64,000 bases of DNA from contig NZ_QNVT01000012.1 of NCBI RefSeq assembly GCF_003385515.1, forward strand, positions 62,001 through 126,000, in the 5' to 3' direction. The notes under the pieces were generated by a model. It searched no databases and was not told the origin of the DNA. It was given only the letters and a program-made list of their open reading frames with translations. Source of the DNA: Chryseobacterium pennae. GTDB taxonomy: Bacteria > Bacteroidota > Bacteroidia > Flavobacteriales > Weeksellaceae. Below are positions 52,684-60,982 of this stretch, in pieces. The position numbers and the translations under genes were made by a program. Position 1 is the first letter of the stretch. Each line of letters begins with the position of its first letter.

Positions 52684-54024
52684 TTACTTTTTCGCAACCA
52701 GCAAAACCTGATGACCAGCTTTCAGCGTTACTTTCATTGCCCGCAATTTCTTGGAAAAATATCCCGAAACTCCCTGCATCAATCCTCGGCTCAGATCACC
52801 GATCACCTGCTGTCCCGTAGATCTGGACATTGAGATATTCATACCCGAACTCTGACTCATATTTGCAGCAATCTCACCGGCAGCATTCATTTCATCAGAT
52901 CTGGGAACCGAAAGACCAGGTTGACCATCAACATCATAAACCCATATTTCTACAGGAAGGATATTCCCGGCTACCTCAATGGAAGAAATTTTTAGCTGTA
53001 AGCGATTTCCCTGAAACTTAGCACCTGCTACAACAATATTGCCCTTTGGGATCGTATGACCGTCGACCAGAGCAGTTTCCTGAAGTCTCAGTTTCACATT
53101 ACCCTCACCATTAACGGTCTGTGTTTCCAGTACTTTCGCTGGTATACTGTTCTTGATGACACGGCTCTGTGAGATACCCCCAACAGTAAAAAATGGTCTT
53201 CTCTGCAAACCCCAATCCGCCTCATATCCACCTTCCTTATCCCGCGCAAGCATCGATACAACGTCCTTTCTCTCATTTGCTACAGTAGCTAGCCTCTCCT
53301 TTTCAGGTAAAGTCCGGGCATTCTTCTTAATCATTGAATCCATTTCTGAAGTAGATGTTGTAACCGTAGGAGGTTGACTTCCGGTAGGTAGATACTTTGA
53401 TGCCATCTCATAACTTTTCTCCATTAAAGCCAACTGATCTTTCATTGTAGGACCAGCAGGCACATCTTTTTCTGATAGTTTTTCCTGCAATTGATCGACC
53501 TTTCGACGCAATTCAAGCTTCTCCCTGTCATCATCCCGATAGAAAGCTCCCAGGGTACTTTGCGCATTCTGATAGCTCGTAAGCGATCGGTTTTGATATC
53601 CTGTACTTCCGGTCCCCGCTAAATTTTGAGCCGATCGGCTATCATTTGAACCGACCTCCTGCGTAGCATTACTATCATTACTGTTCCAATAATCTGAGAG
53701 GGACATCAACGAATTGCGTTTGACTGCATCACGCTCCTCCATCATTTCCTTTTCATAAGCCTTTTGTTTGTCCGCCTGTAATCCCTTGTCGCTGGCCTCC
53801 GGAACTGCATTCTTTAGCCCGTTATCCTTATTTAAATTGTCCTCCCCTTTAGGTTTAAAAATCATGTACAGACAGGCAATGAATACAATACCCATTAAAA
53901 CAAAAATCACAGGTTTTTTCAATCTTTCTCTTACAGTAAGATCCTTACCCTTGTTATCGGTAGACGCTTCATCGTCGTCAACAATTAGGCTTATCCTTTT
54001 CTTATTATTCTCTTTCTCTTCCAT
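52684..54024 (-). CDS. traM: Conjugal transfer protein TraM (VirB10-like)
   Basis: A 446-residue protein from ATG 54024 (MEEKENNKKR); upstream codons overlap traL too far. A cytoplasmic basic segment and one transmembrane helix (FVLMGIVFIACLYMIFK, about 39-55) precede a long polar coiled region rich in S, N, Q and D. The TrbI/VirB10-like C-terminal domain follows (ETALVDGHTIPKGNIVVAGAKF, KLRAMKVTLKAGHQVLLV). It overlaps the end of traL by 20 bases. It would bridge inner and outer membranes in the secretion core. Confidence 0.9.
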   Translation of the reverse strand: MEEKENNKKRISLIVDDDEASTDNKGKDLTVRERLKKPVIFVLMGIVFIACLYMIFKPKGEDNLNKDNGLKNAVPEASDKGLQADKQKAYEKEMMEERDAVKRNSLMSLSDYWNSNDSNATQEVGSNDSRSAQNLAGTGSTGYQNRSLTSYQNAQSTLGAFYRDDDREKLELRRKVDQLQEKLSEKDVPAGPTMKDQLALMEKSYEMASKYLPTGSQPPTVTTSTSEMDSMIKKNARTLPEKERLATVANERKDVVSMLARDKEGGYEADWGLQRRPFFTVGGISQSRVIKNSIPAKVLETQTVNGEGNVKLRLQETALVDGHTIPKGNIVVAGAKFQGNRLQLKISSIEVAGNILPVEIWVYDVDGQPGLSVPRSDEMNAAGEIAANMSQSSGMNISMSRSTGQQVIGDLSRGLMQGVSGYFSKKLRAMKVTLKAGHQVLLVAKK

Positions 54025-54292
54025 TTTCTTGATTTTTATTTCTGTTAATTTCTGTTTCATTGCTTACAGAAGCGTCTTGCATGAGCGGAGGAGCTTCAAT
54101 ATGCTTTATTGATATATTATTATTCTCCTTCCCCAGATCATAACAGACCTTGACAAGAACACCGATCCCAATTATCAGGTAACATGCGAAGAGGATAATG
54201 ACATAACGGACCTGCGTTCTGAGCGGCAATGCCTGCCATTTGTTGTCGAGTTTATCGAGCTCTTGCTCTATTGTCGTTCTTATATTTTTCAT
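54005..54292 (-). CDS. traL: Conjugal transfer protein TraL (DUF3989)
   Basis: A 95-residue protein with a short basic cytoplasmic start, one transmembrane helix (YVIILFACYLIIGIGVLV, about 29-46) and a polar tail. Size, topology and place between traK and traM fit TraL/DUF3989. The 3' end overlaps traM. Role unknown; likely an inner membrane accessory of the core. Confidence 0.8.
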   Translation of the reverse strand: MKNIRTTIEQELDKLDNKWQALPLRTQVRYVIILFACYLIIGIGVLVKVCYDLGKENNNISIKHIEAPPLMQDASVSNETEINRNKNQENGRERE

Positions 54293-54340
54293 AAAATTCC
54301 CTATTTAAGTTTAATGTCTTCTTATGGGCGGGGCGTACCT

Positions 54341-54964
54341 TTAACGTTCAACGACCTCCTCGTCTTTATTGGACAGGACAGCAAATTTTAAAATCTGAAA
54401 GCCTTGCGGATTACTGTCCGATCGAACACTGTTCAGAAGATTGCAAGTAGTTACAAGACTTCTCCGTGTCAGATTACTGGATCTGATAATAAACTGCTTT
54501 GCGTATGTCGTCGCTGAATATGGGTAAGAATTAAAATTGCATACTACACTATCCACCTCAATACGCTGTTGTACATTACCCGAGATGATCCGATTGTAAT
54601 AGCCTTTTTCCGAAAGATCGCTGTAATAATCGAATGCGGTTTTATCGGCAAGATCAAAGGCCCTTTTCATATTACTTTCAATTGCAGCTTTGTCCGGAGC
54701 AAGTGTAAAAAAAAGCTCATGAAATCTCCTCACATGCTCCCTGGCCTCAACAGGCCTATTGATAGAGGCGTCCTGTGATAGCGCAAGCATCAATGACTTC
54801 CCCTGGTCGAGTACGTACACCTTTTCCCGTTGGACAAGCGCAAAAGCATAAGATTTCCAAACTGCAAATCCCGTTATTCCAAAACATAGCAGAGCGAAAA
54901 CAATAGCATATAGCCTGATTTGCTTAAAGCTGTTCTCAATGTTTCTTAATGTCTTAAACTCCAT
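54341..54964 (-). CDS. traK: Conjugal transfer protein TraK (VirB8-like)
   Basis: A 207-residue protein from ATG 54964 (MEFKTLRNIE). One N-terminal transmembrane helix (LYAIVFALLCFGITGFAVW) is followed by a periplasmic domain with REHVRRFHELFFTLAPDK and QFIIRSSNLTRRSLVTTCNL, the signature of TraK/VirB8-like proteins in CTnDOT-type elements. The start lies 2 bases before the traJ stop on the coding strand, so the genes are coupled. It is expected to organise the inner membrane platform. Confidence 0.9.
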   Translation of the reverse strand: MEFKTLRNIENSFKQIRLYAIVFALLCFGITGFAVWKSYAFALVQREKVYVLDQGKSLMLALSQDASINRPVEAREHVRRFHELFFTLAPDKAAIESNMKRAFDLADKTAFDYYSDLSEKGYYNRIISGNVQQRIEVDSVVCNFNSYPYSATTYAKQFIIRSSNLTRRSLVTTCNLLNSVRSDSNPQGFQILKFAVLSNKDEEVVER

Positions 54965-54966
54965 GA

Positions 54967-55986
54967 TCAATTGCTTTTTTGTCCACCACTTTTATTATCA
55001 AGTAATTCTCCACCGATATTGCCCACAACAGCACCTGCTGCCGCTGCCCCTACGTTTCCGGTACGCATTGCCGCCTGACTGACGTTACGGGTAAAGTTTC
55101 CTGCGCCACCTGCCTGAATGATCCAGCTGGTAACAGTGGGCACAGTAAAATATCCCACGATCCCTATTATCATGAAAATAAGATAGATACTGTTTTCAGG
55201 GTCAGGAACGAAGTTCGGGTCACTGAGCAGTTCGATATCCCGACCAATGCTCAAGGCGTTAATCTTTGCAAGCATTGCGCTGAAAAGATCTGCTACAGGG
55301 AGCCAGAGATAAACGCTGATATATCGTGTGAGCCATTGTGTTAATGTACTCTGAAAACCGTCCCAGACAGCGATCCCAAAGGCTATCGGTCCCAAAATGG
55401 AAAGCACGATTAAAAAAAATGTCCTGATCGTATCCACAACTAAAGCCGCCGCCTGAAAAAGCAATTCAAGGACTTCCCGTAGCTGCTGTTTAATCTCCTG
55501 TTTCAATTGGTAGACTGCTTGATCTCTGTACATACTGACCATTGTTGCTATGTCCTCAAACCCCCAGCCCAGGTCATCCAGTTTTTTATCAAACTCTTCA
55601 TCTGAGACCAGATAGGCTGTAGCAGGATTCCTAAGCATTGCCTCGCGTTCCAATTCATCCTTTTGTTGCTGTAACTTATTCAGGTCTAATACCTGACCTT
55701 CAAGCATACTATGTGTTCCCTGTACAATCGGACTCAAAACACCATTGATCGTTCCCAAAACAACCGTGGGAAAGAACATAATGCACAAACCGATAGCGAA
55801 AGGCCTTAATAACGGAAAAACGTCAATTGGTTCTGCCCTGGCCAGGGCCTGCCATACTTTTAATGCAACGTAAAATAGTGCTCCAAGGCCCGCTATCCCT
55901 TTTGCTACGACCGCCATTGTTTCAGACATGGGCAGCATCTCATCGTAAAGACCCCGTAGGATCTCATGTAGATTATTAAATTCCAT
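54967..55986 (-). CDS. traJ: Conjugal transfer protein TraJ (VirB6-like)
   Basis: A 339-residue polytopic membrane protein from ATG 55986 (MEFNNLHEILRG). Hydrophobic helices include GIAGLGALFYVALKVWQAL, PFAIGLCIMFFPTVVLGTI, TFFLIVLSILGPIAFGIAVWDGF and IYLIFMIIGIVGYFTVPTV, with a C-terminal glycine-rich soluble end. This is the TraJ/VirB6-like channel component. It follows traI by 17 bases. Confidence 0.9.
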   Translation of the reverse strand: MEFNNLHEILRGLYDEMLPMSETMAVVAKGIAGLGALFYVALKVWQALARAEPIDVFPLLRPFAIGLCIMFFPTVVLGTINGVLSPIVQGTHSMLEGQVLDLNKLQQQKDELEREAMLRNPATAYLVSDEEFDKKLDDLGWGFEDIATMVSMYRDQAVYQLKQEIKQQLREVLELLFQAAALVVDTIRTFFLIVLSILGPIAFGIAVWDGFQSTLTQWLTRYISVYLWLPVADLFSAMLAKINALSIGRDIELLSDPNFVPDPENSIYLIFMIIGIVGYFTVPTVTSWIIQAGGAGNFTRNVSQAAMRTGNVGAAAAGAVVGNIGGELLDNKSGGQKSN

Positions 55987-56003
55987 AACAGTAGGAGGTT
56001 TAG

Positions 56004-56636
56004 TTACCAATATTTTTGATTTGCGGTTCCATATAAATCCATGACCCTTTTCGTATCATTCTGCTTTCTGGCCCGAAGAATGCTGACGGAGATATTTTTA
56101 TTGGTATAGTACTTTACAAGACTATGATATTCCTTCACTTCTTTGTAAACACGGTCAATGATCTCCATTCTTTCTTTGTCGTTTAGTGATAGGCTTGTAG
56201 ACGTAACAATCTGTTTTAGTTCTTTGAGCAGTTCAGTACTCTCATTAAGCAGTGCCGCATAACCATTTCCGATGGCAACAAGTTCTGCAGGGGAAAAATT
56301 CTTGTCGTTTAGCATCCTACCGAAATTGTTCACATACAGATTGCTTACATCTCCCACAAGCAAAACTGTCTGCTGCACCTTTCTCGCATCCTTGACAAGA
56401 TTGTTGATCGCCTTGAGCTTATCATAGTATTCCTTCCCCTGTTCATACACTTTCTTAACCTCATTGAAGTTCTTGACGACATTAGATACCGTACTTGAAG
56501 TCTGCACAATTTCATTGGCAGAGTTCAATATCCCCGAAGCCAAATTTGTAGGGTCCGTCACCACCCACTGCGCATTTGCTTTTTGCGATAAGATCATTGT
56601 TAAGACCATTACCGCTGTAATCATAAAATTTTTCAT
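56004..56636 (-). CDS. traI: Conjugal transfer protein TraI (DUF4141, VirB5-like)
   Basis: A 210-residue exported helical protein: signal peptide ending QKANAQW (residue 23), then long heptad-rich helices (STVSNVVKNFNEVKKVYEQG, LNDKERMEIIDRVYKEVKEY). DUF4141 proteins occupy this place in Bacteroidota tra operons and resemble VirB5 in layout. It starts 32 bases after the traG C-terminal part. No traH gene is recognisable elsewhere in the operon. Confidence 0.85.
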   Translation of the reverse strand: MKNFMITAVMVLTMILSQKANAQWVVTDPTNLASGILNSANEIVQTSSTVSNVVKNFNEVKKVYEQGKEYYDKLKAINNLVKDARKVQQTVLLVGDVSNLYVNNFGRMLNDKNFSPAELVAIGNGYAALLNESTELLKELKQIVTSTSLSLNDKERMEIIDRVYKEVKEYHSLVKYYTNKNISVSILRARKQNDTKRVMDLYGTANQKYW

Positions 56637-56668
56637 TTTCTAAATTTTTAGGATTGTTATTAAAGAAT

Positions 56669-57808
56669 TTAATTGTCCTCTTTTGATAGACCTTTGATCT
56701 TTCGTAAGGAGATTTTCTTGATCGCTGCTTCAACATCGCCGCCCATTTCATGTGCCAAATCCATTACCTCCATTTTCTCAGATTCCTCTGTTGTGTAGGC
56801 TAGATATTCCTGCACACTCACTTCCGTTGCATAGACTGCGGAATGCGTTCCACCCAACCCGATCCACACCTCCTTGTATTTTCGATTTGGATCGTTGTCC
56901 TGATTGATGGATAGAATCTGGGATTTTTCACGTTCAGTCAGTCCGAGCATTTTCTGGATGTCATCAAATTTATTGGCGTACTTCCGCTGGTCAAGCAGAA
57001 TCTTACAGTCTGAATTATTGATGATACTTTCGCGAACAATCGGTGAGTGAATGATATCATCAATTTCCTGAGTCACAACCGTAGCCTCACCAAAAAACTT
57101 CCTGACTGTTTTGAATAAATACTTCAGATATTCCGCCATTCCGGCCGTTGCAATCGCTTTCCAGGCCTCTTCAATGAGTATCATCTTGCGTATTCCTTTA
57201 AGCGTACGCATCTTATTGATAAAGACTTCCATTATGATAATCGTTACCACAGGGAACAAAATTTTGTGGTCTTTAATCTGATCGATCTCGAATACAATGA
57301 AGCGCTTATTAAGAAGATCCAGCTCCTTATCCGAATTTAGCAGATAGTCGTATTCTCCTCCCCGATAGTAAGGTTCCAGAACGTTCAGGAAATTTGCCAG
57401 GTCAAAGTCCTTTTCCCGTACTTCTTTATCTTGTAGAACCTTTCTATAATCTCCTTTCACGTATTCATAAAAACCATTAAAGCATGGAGCTTCATCACTA
57501 TTCTTAATCCTTTCGATATATCCGGACACTGCATTGGACAATGCTACTTCCTCGCTGCGCTTCGGGGCTTCATCATCACGCTTCCATAGTGTCATGATCA
57601 AGGTCTTGATACTCTCGCGTTTTTCAATATCGAACACATTATCGTCGGTAAAGAACGGGTTGAATGAAATCGGATTCTCTTCGGTATAAGTAAAATAAAT
57701 CCCGTCCTTTCCTTTTGTTTTTCCTTTGATTAATTCGCATAGTCCCTGATAAGAATTACCCGTATCAACCAATAGCACATGAGCACCCTGCTCATAATAC
57801 TGTCTCAC
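56669..57808 (-). pseudogene. traG: TraG VirB4-like ATPase, C-terminal part
   Basis: The frame continues upstream through SGKSFFTNHLV to the insertion at 57842-57894; the first usable in-frame start is GTG 57806-57808, after the P-loop. The part shows the conjugative ATPase features downstream of Walker A: HVLLVDTGNSYQGLCELI, RKMILIEEAWKAIA as the Walker B (EEAWK), ATVVTQEIDDI as the Q-containing sensor, and NSDCKILLDQR. On its own it lacks the phosphate-binding lysine. A tiny ORF from the insertion edge ends in a TGA that overlaps this GTG, so reinitiation is conceivable but would not restore activity. Confidence 0.85.
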
Positions 57809-57841
57809 CAGATGATTGGTGAAGAATGATTTTCCACTTCC

Positions 57842-57894
57842 ATTTTTTGGGTGGGTTGGCGGGCTACTCAGTTAAGAATAGCCCGCCAACCCCC
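57842..57894 (-). repeat. 53-bp hairpin insertion within the traG Walker A codons
   Basis: Perfect 14-base arms at 57853-57866 and 57879-57892 enclose a 12-base loop; the loop region carries TAA, TGA and TAG, closing all three frames on the coding strand. Deleting 57842-57894 exactly restores the codons for GPSGSGKS, so the segment is a recent or selected insertion at the most conserved site of the gene. Two G residues at both borders leave a 2-base ambiguity. It encodes nothing and has no terminator T-run. Confidence 0.88.
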
Positions 57895-59229
57895 GGAAGG
57901 CCCGCAGATAAAACGGTTACGATTGGTTATAATCCCCTTTTTCATGGGGAGATCACTAATATCTACATGTACCGGCTTTCCAGTGAGCCTGTCGGCAAGC
58001 TTGATCCCAAATGGGCTCAATGAATCCTGATAATTGGTCTCCGCTGTAAAAAAACATAGCGCCGGTTCAATAAAAGTATAGAAGGATTCTTCTGACGGGA
58101 AATCTCCGGCGTTACCAGGAATTGCAGACCAGAATAAAGTCGCTGCATCGGTGGTATTATGCCGGGGCTTGCAATCCATTAGTGCGAGGGCACTTCCGAC
58201 CTCATTTTTAACTGCTCGCAGCTCTTCCCTATCCTCTGACCACGCAAAGACATTAAAATGCGCCCGGATGGACGGAGAACCTAAAGAATGCGCCTCGTTT
58301 AGATATCGCTCAATCCATTCCCTGTTTATCTGGTTGGCGCGACTGAATCTGGCCAACGAATGCATATTACGGGCTGACTTTTCAAATCTTCTCAGGTTAT
58401 CCGAACTATTGTCAATAAATAAATACTGGTTGTAGATATGGTCACAATTGAGCATCAATCCAACAGGGCTGGCAAATGAGATCATACAATCACTCCTATC
58501 AGTTGATAGAGAGTCATAGCGCAACGATTCAGAAACTGCATTGGGAAGATCCTCAGTATCTGACAATGTATGGAGAACCATTTTTTTATTACCGATACGG
58601 ATTTCCTCGGCGCCCAGTCCAAGATCCTGTAGGACGTTATTTTCTCTTGACAACGTAAAATACTGTTCCAGCAAACCTTTCGTATTATCTGTTCCAATGA
58701 TGTCATCTTCAGAAAGGCGCTGCATCTTCACAGACCCATCATTCATTATCCTTTCAAACTGCGCAACCGTTTCAAAAAAACGACGCATTCCATCCCTATC
58801 TTTTATTTCTTTCGGAATCAGATTACCTTTGCAAAGCGTACTGAAGTTGCTCTGCATCCGCATCCTGTCTTTAGTTGTCCTGGTTAAGAACAGGTAACAA
58901 TAATGGTTAAGAAAGGGCCTTTCATTAAAATGCATCTGAAACGAACGAGAAAGGAAGCTGTGCTCCTTCCCTTCGATATCTGGCTGATAGTTCTCTTTTA
59001 AATACCAGTCCTGCTTATGGATAATCGTAAAATCGGGAAGTGTCCTGATGGCCTTAGCCCAGCTGGAATGGATTGCCTCATAAGCATCTGATGTTATTGT
59101 GAAAATTTCAGGGAGCTCAATACGAAAACAGGCGGTTATGTCTCCTTCTTTGGAAATAATGCAATTGTTTTCCACCGATAATATTGGAAATCGACTTTCC
59201 AGGGTTGTAGTTCTACTTAGATTTCTCAT
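57868..59229 (-). pseudogene. traG: TraG VirB4-like ATPase, N-terminal part
   Basis: A 453-residue N-terminal part of TraG, from MRNLSRTTTLESRF to FICGPSGG, where the reading frame enters the hairpin and stops after WRAILN. The region ahead of the P-loop is otherwise intact: beta-rich N-terminal domain (CIISKEGDITACFRIELPEI), FSTLCKGNLIPKEI, and DLPMKKGIITNRNRFICGPSG. TraG powers pilus assembly and DNA transfer, so loss of its nucleotide site should abolish conjugation unless ribosomes skip the hairpin or a second copy exists. It overlaps traF by 17 bases. Confidence 0.85.
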
Positions 59230-59554
59230 TTCTTACCGATTTTTGATAATTTCTGAGGTAACTCTGAATTGGTTTGCGCGAGATTATGTACTCAGGATGT
59301 CTACGTTTTGCAGCAATCTTCATCAATCCATGTTCACCAAATTTTGCGTTCAGGGCGAAGGTCTTCCAGATGATTATCGAAGCAGCGATAATTCCAATGG
59401 ATAGGCACAGATAAGGGGGTAGGCCCAACATATAAAGAATCATTACCAGTAATAAAATACTGAGTAGCCCACCTGCGAATATGAACAGGTACTGTGCTTT
59501 TAGCCCCTTGAATTCTACGGTTCTTCCAATTCCCTTATTTATTTTGTACTGCAT
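59213..59554 (-). CDS. traF: Conjugal transfer protein TraF (DUF4133, VirB3-like)
   Basis: A 113-residue protein from ATG 59554 (MQYKINKGIGRTVEFKGLKAQY is the family start; I quote only MQYKINKGIG as the diagnostic part). Two transmembrane helices lie at about 24-45 and 50-68 (LFIFAGGLLSILLLVMILYM, LCLSIGIIAASIIIWKTF), with a basic C-terminal tail ending RNEKSK. This matches DUF4133/TraF, the VirB3-like partner of the TraG ATPase. It starts 11 bases after traE and overlaps traG. Confidence 0.88.
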   Translation of the reverse strand: MQYKINKGIGRTVEFKGLKAQYLFIFAGGLLSILLLVMILYMLGLPPYLCLSIGIIAASIIIWKTFALNAKFGEHGLMKIAAKRRHPEYIISRKPIQSYLRNYQKSVRNEKSK

Positions 59555-59565
59555 AACCCGGTTGT

Positions 59566-59877
59566 TTAAAGGAAGAATGAACGTAGGATGGTTGCAGCAA
59601 CGATCAGGAAAATACATGCGCCAAACCAGCTGGCGGCAGTTTTACTGGTGTCAGGGTCTCCACTACTGAACTTATTATAAACCTTGACGCCCCCTATCAA
59701 TCCTACTACTGCGCCTATCGCATAAATCAATTTTGTGGCTGGATCAAAATAGGACGTTACCATCTGCGTAGCTTCCTGAATACCTGCAGCTCCATTGCCC
59801 TGTGCAAATACTAGATTGGATAGGCATAAGCAAAATATCGCACCTAGCAAGACTTTTTTTCGTTTTGAATTTTTCAT
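59566..59877 (-). CDS. traE: Conjugal transfer protein TraE (DUF4134)
   Basis: A 103-residue protein with a signal peptide ending VFAQG (residue 26), then two hydrophobic helices (KLIYAIGAVVGLIGGVKVY, FGACIFLIVAATILRSFF) separated by a short loop, the form of a VirB2-like pilin precursor and of DUF4134/TraE. It precedes traF. Between it and the upstream family gene lies a 181-base gap with a terminator, so traE probably starts its own transcript segment. Confidence 0.9.
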   Translation of the reverse strand: MKNSKRKKVLLGAIFCLCLSNLVFAQGNGAAGIQEATQMVTSYFDPATKLIYAIGAVVGLIGGVKVYNKFSSGDPDTSKTAASWFGACIFLIVAATILRSFFL

Positions 59878-60024
59878 GTTTCAATACTTTTTAGTTAACA
59901 ATACCCGCGCTCAGCGGCTTGAAAACAAAGGTGTTGCGACATGTGACCGGAATTGAACCAAGTGGTATGGGAGGTACTCAATTTGCCTATAGCTTCCTAA
60001 CCGGTAGTTTATTCCACAAAAAAA

Positions 60025-60043
60025 CCAGACAAATGATGTCTGG
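60025..60043. terminator. Terminator after element family gene B
   Basis: CCAGACA (60025-60031) pairs with TGTCTGG (60037-60043). An A-run lies to the left and a T-run to the right, so it works in both directions. On the - strand it ends the transcript of the 60059-60850 gene before traE. Confidence 0.8.
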
Positions 60044-60058
60044 CTTTTTGGTCTTAAC

Positions 60059-60850
60059 TTATATCTTGGGACCGCCCTTCTTTATCGGAGGTTTATCTCT
60101 CTTGATTACTGCTTCTCTAATTGGTTTTTTCAGTCTATTTTGCTCAATTAACTCATTAATTCCTGTTTCGTTCCACGGAATGATCTTTCCTTCAAATTCC
60201 ATCTTCAGCCCTATCCTTTTCAGATCATCGGTCTCAGGAAAGCCATTGCGCCGGTTCCAACCAACAGGATCAAGCACCTTAACATCTGGGATTTCCACAA
60301 ATAGTAAATCTTTTGGAATATCTGTAATATTCTCATAATCCAAGTGGCCTAGATCGTATGTCTTTGGATTATATACAAAACAATACGAATTACTTTCTAC
60401 ATAATAGTAATTCTCAAGCTCATCAAACCGCATTCCCAGTGTTGAAAAATTGTCCTTTGGACGCAGAAGATCAATTCTTGCATCTGCATAAAAAGTGTGC
60501 CCAGCTAATTCGATTGTTGGTAGTTGACCATTCTTTAACCGTCTCGTCAATAACTCCTGATCGACCATAAGTTCAAAGTCTGTCAATAGATAGACCTCTT
60601 CAACGGACTTCTTATATTTTTCTGCCATACCCTCGGGATCCAATATGACAAATTGTGGTGTCGTAATCCACAATGCTTTATCTTCTGATTCATCGTAGTG
60701 CTCAAATTGATACCCCTCCTCCCCCCGGTCTTCAAGAACTTCCAGTCCATAGCGGTTATTTTGGTTAGCTTTATCCCTAAATTCAAGTTTGTCTACATCG
60801 ACAATAAATTCAACCCCTTGGTCGGTGTAGATCGGCAATTCCTTTTCCAT
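60059..60850 (-). CDS. Unnamed modular protein, element family member B
   Basis: A 263-residue acidic protein with a basic tail (KRDKPPIKKGGPKI), without signal or membrane segment. It begins MEKELPIYTDQGVEFIVDVDK, parallel to the starts of 5392 and 60983. The two modules are recognisable: the first carries LDPEGMAEKYKKSVEEVYLLTDF and the second starts LPTIELAGHTFYADAR and carries LDPVGWNRRNGF and IIPWNE. Alignment by eye with family member A covers the whole length. Between the traD-like gene and traE it holds a place with no CTnDOT counterpart that I know. Function unknown. Confidence 0.78.
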   Translation of the reverse strand: MEKELPIYTDQGVEFIVDVDKLEFRDKANQNNRYGLEVLEDRGEEGYQFEHYDESEDKALWITTPQFVILDPEGMAEKYKKSVEEVYLLTDFELMVDQELLTRRLKNGQLPTIELAGHTFYADARIDLLRPKDNFSTLGMRFDELENYYYVESNSYCFVYNPKTYDLGHLDYENITDIPKDLLFVEIPDVKVLDPVGWNRRNGFPETDDLKRIGLKMEFEGKIIPWNETGINELIEQNRLKKPIREAVIKRDKPPIKKGGPKI

Positions 60851-60982
60851 AGCGCTTACATTTTATTATTCCTAAATTAATATGTAAACTAAACTGACTG
60901 GAAATTCATATATCTATAGTAAAATAGAATATTGAAGTACTAATTTTTCCTATTTTTTCCTTTTAGAAATAGTGTATTGCAT

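Noticed and set aside
59930-60020. tRNA-like stretch (a GGTTCAATTCC segment on the - strand)
   Set aside because: The T-loop-like bases are there, but the acceptor, anticodon and T stems do not pair; the bases instead form a TGTG/CACA plus ACCGG/CCGGT fold.
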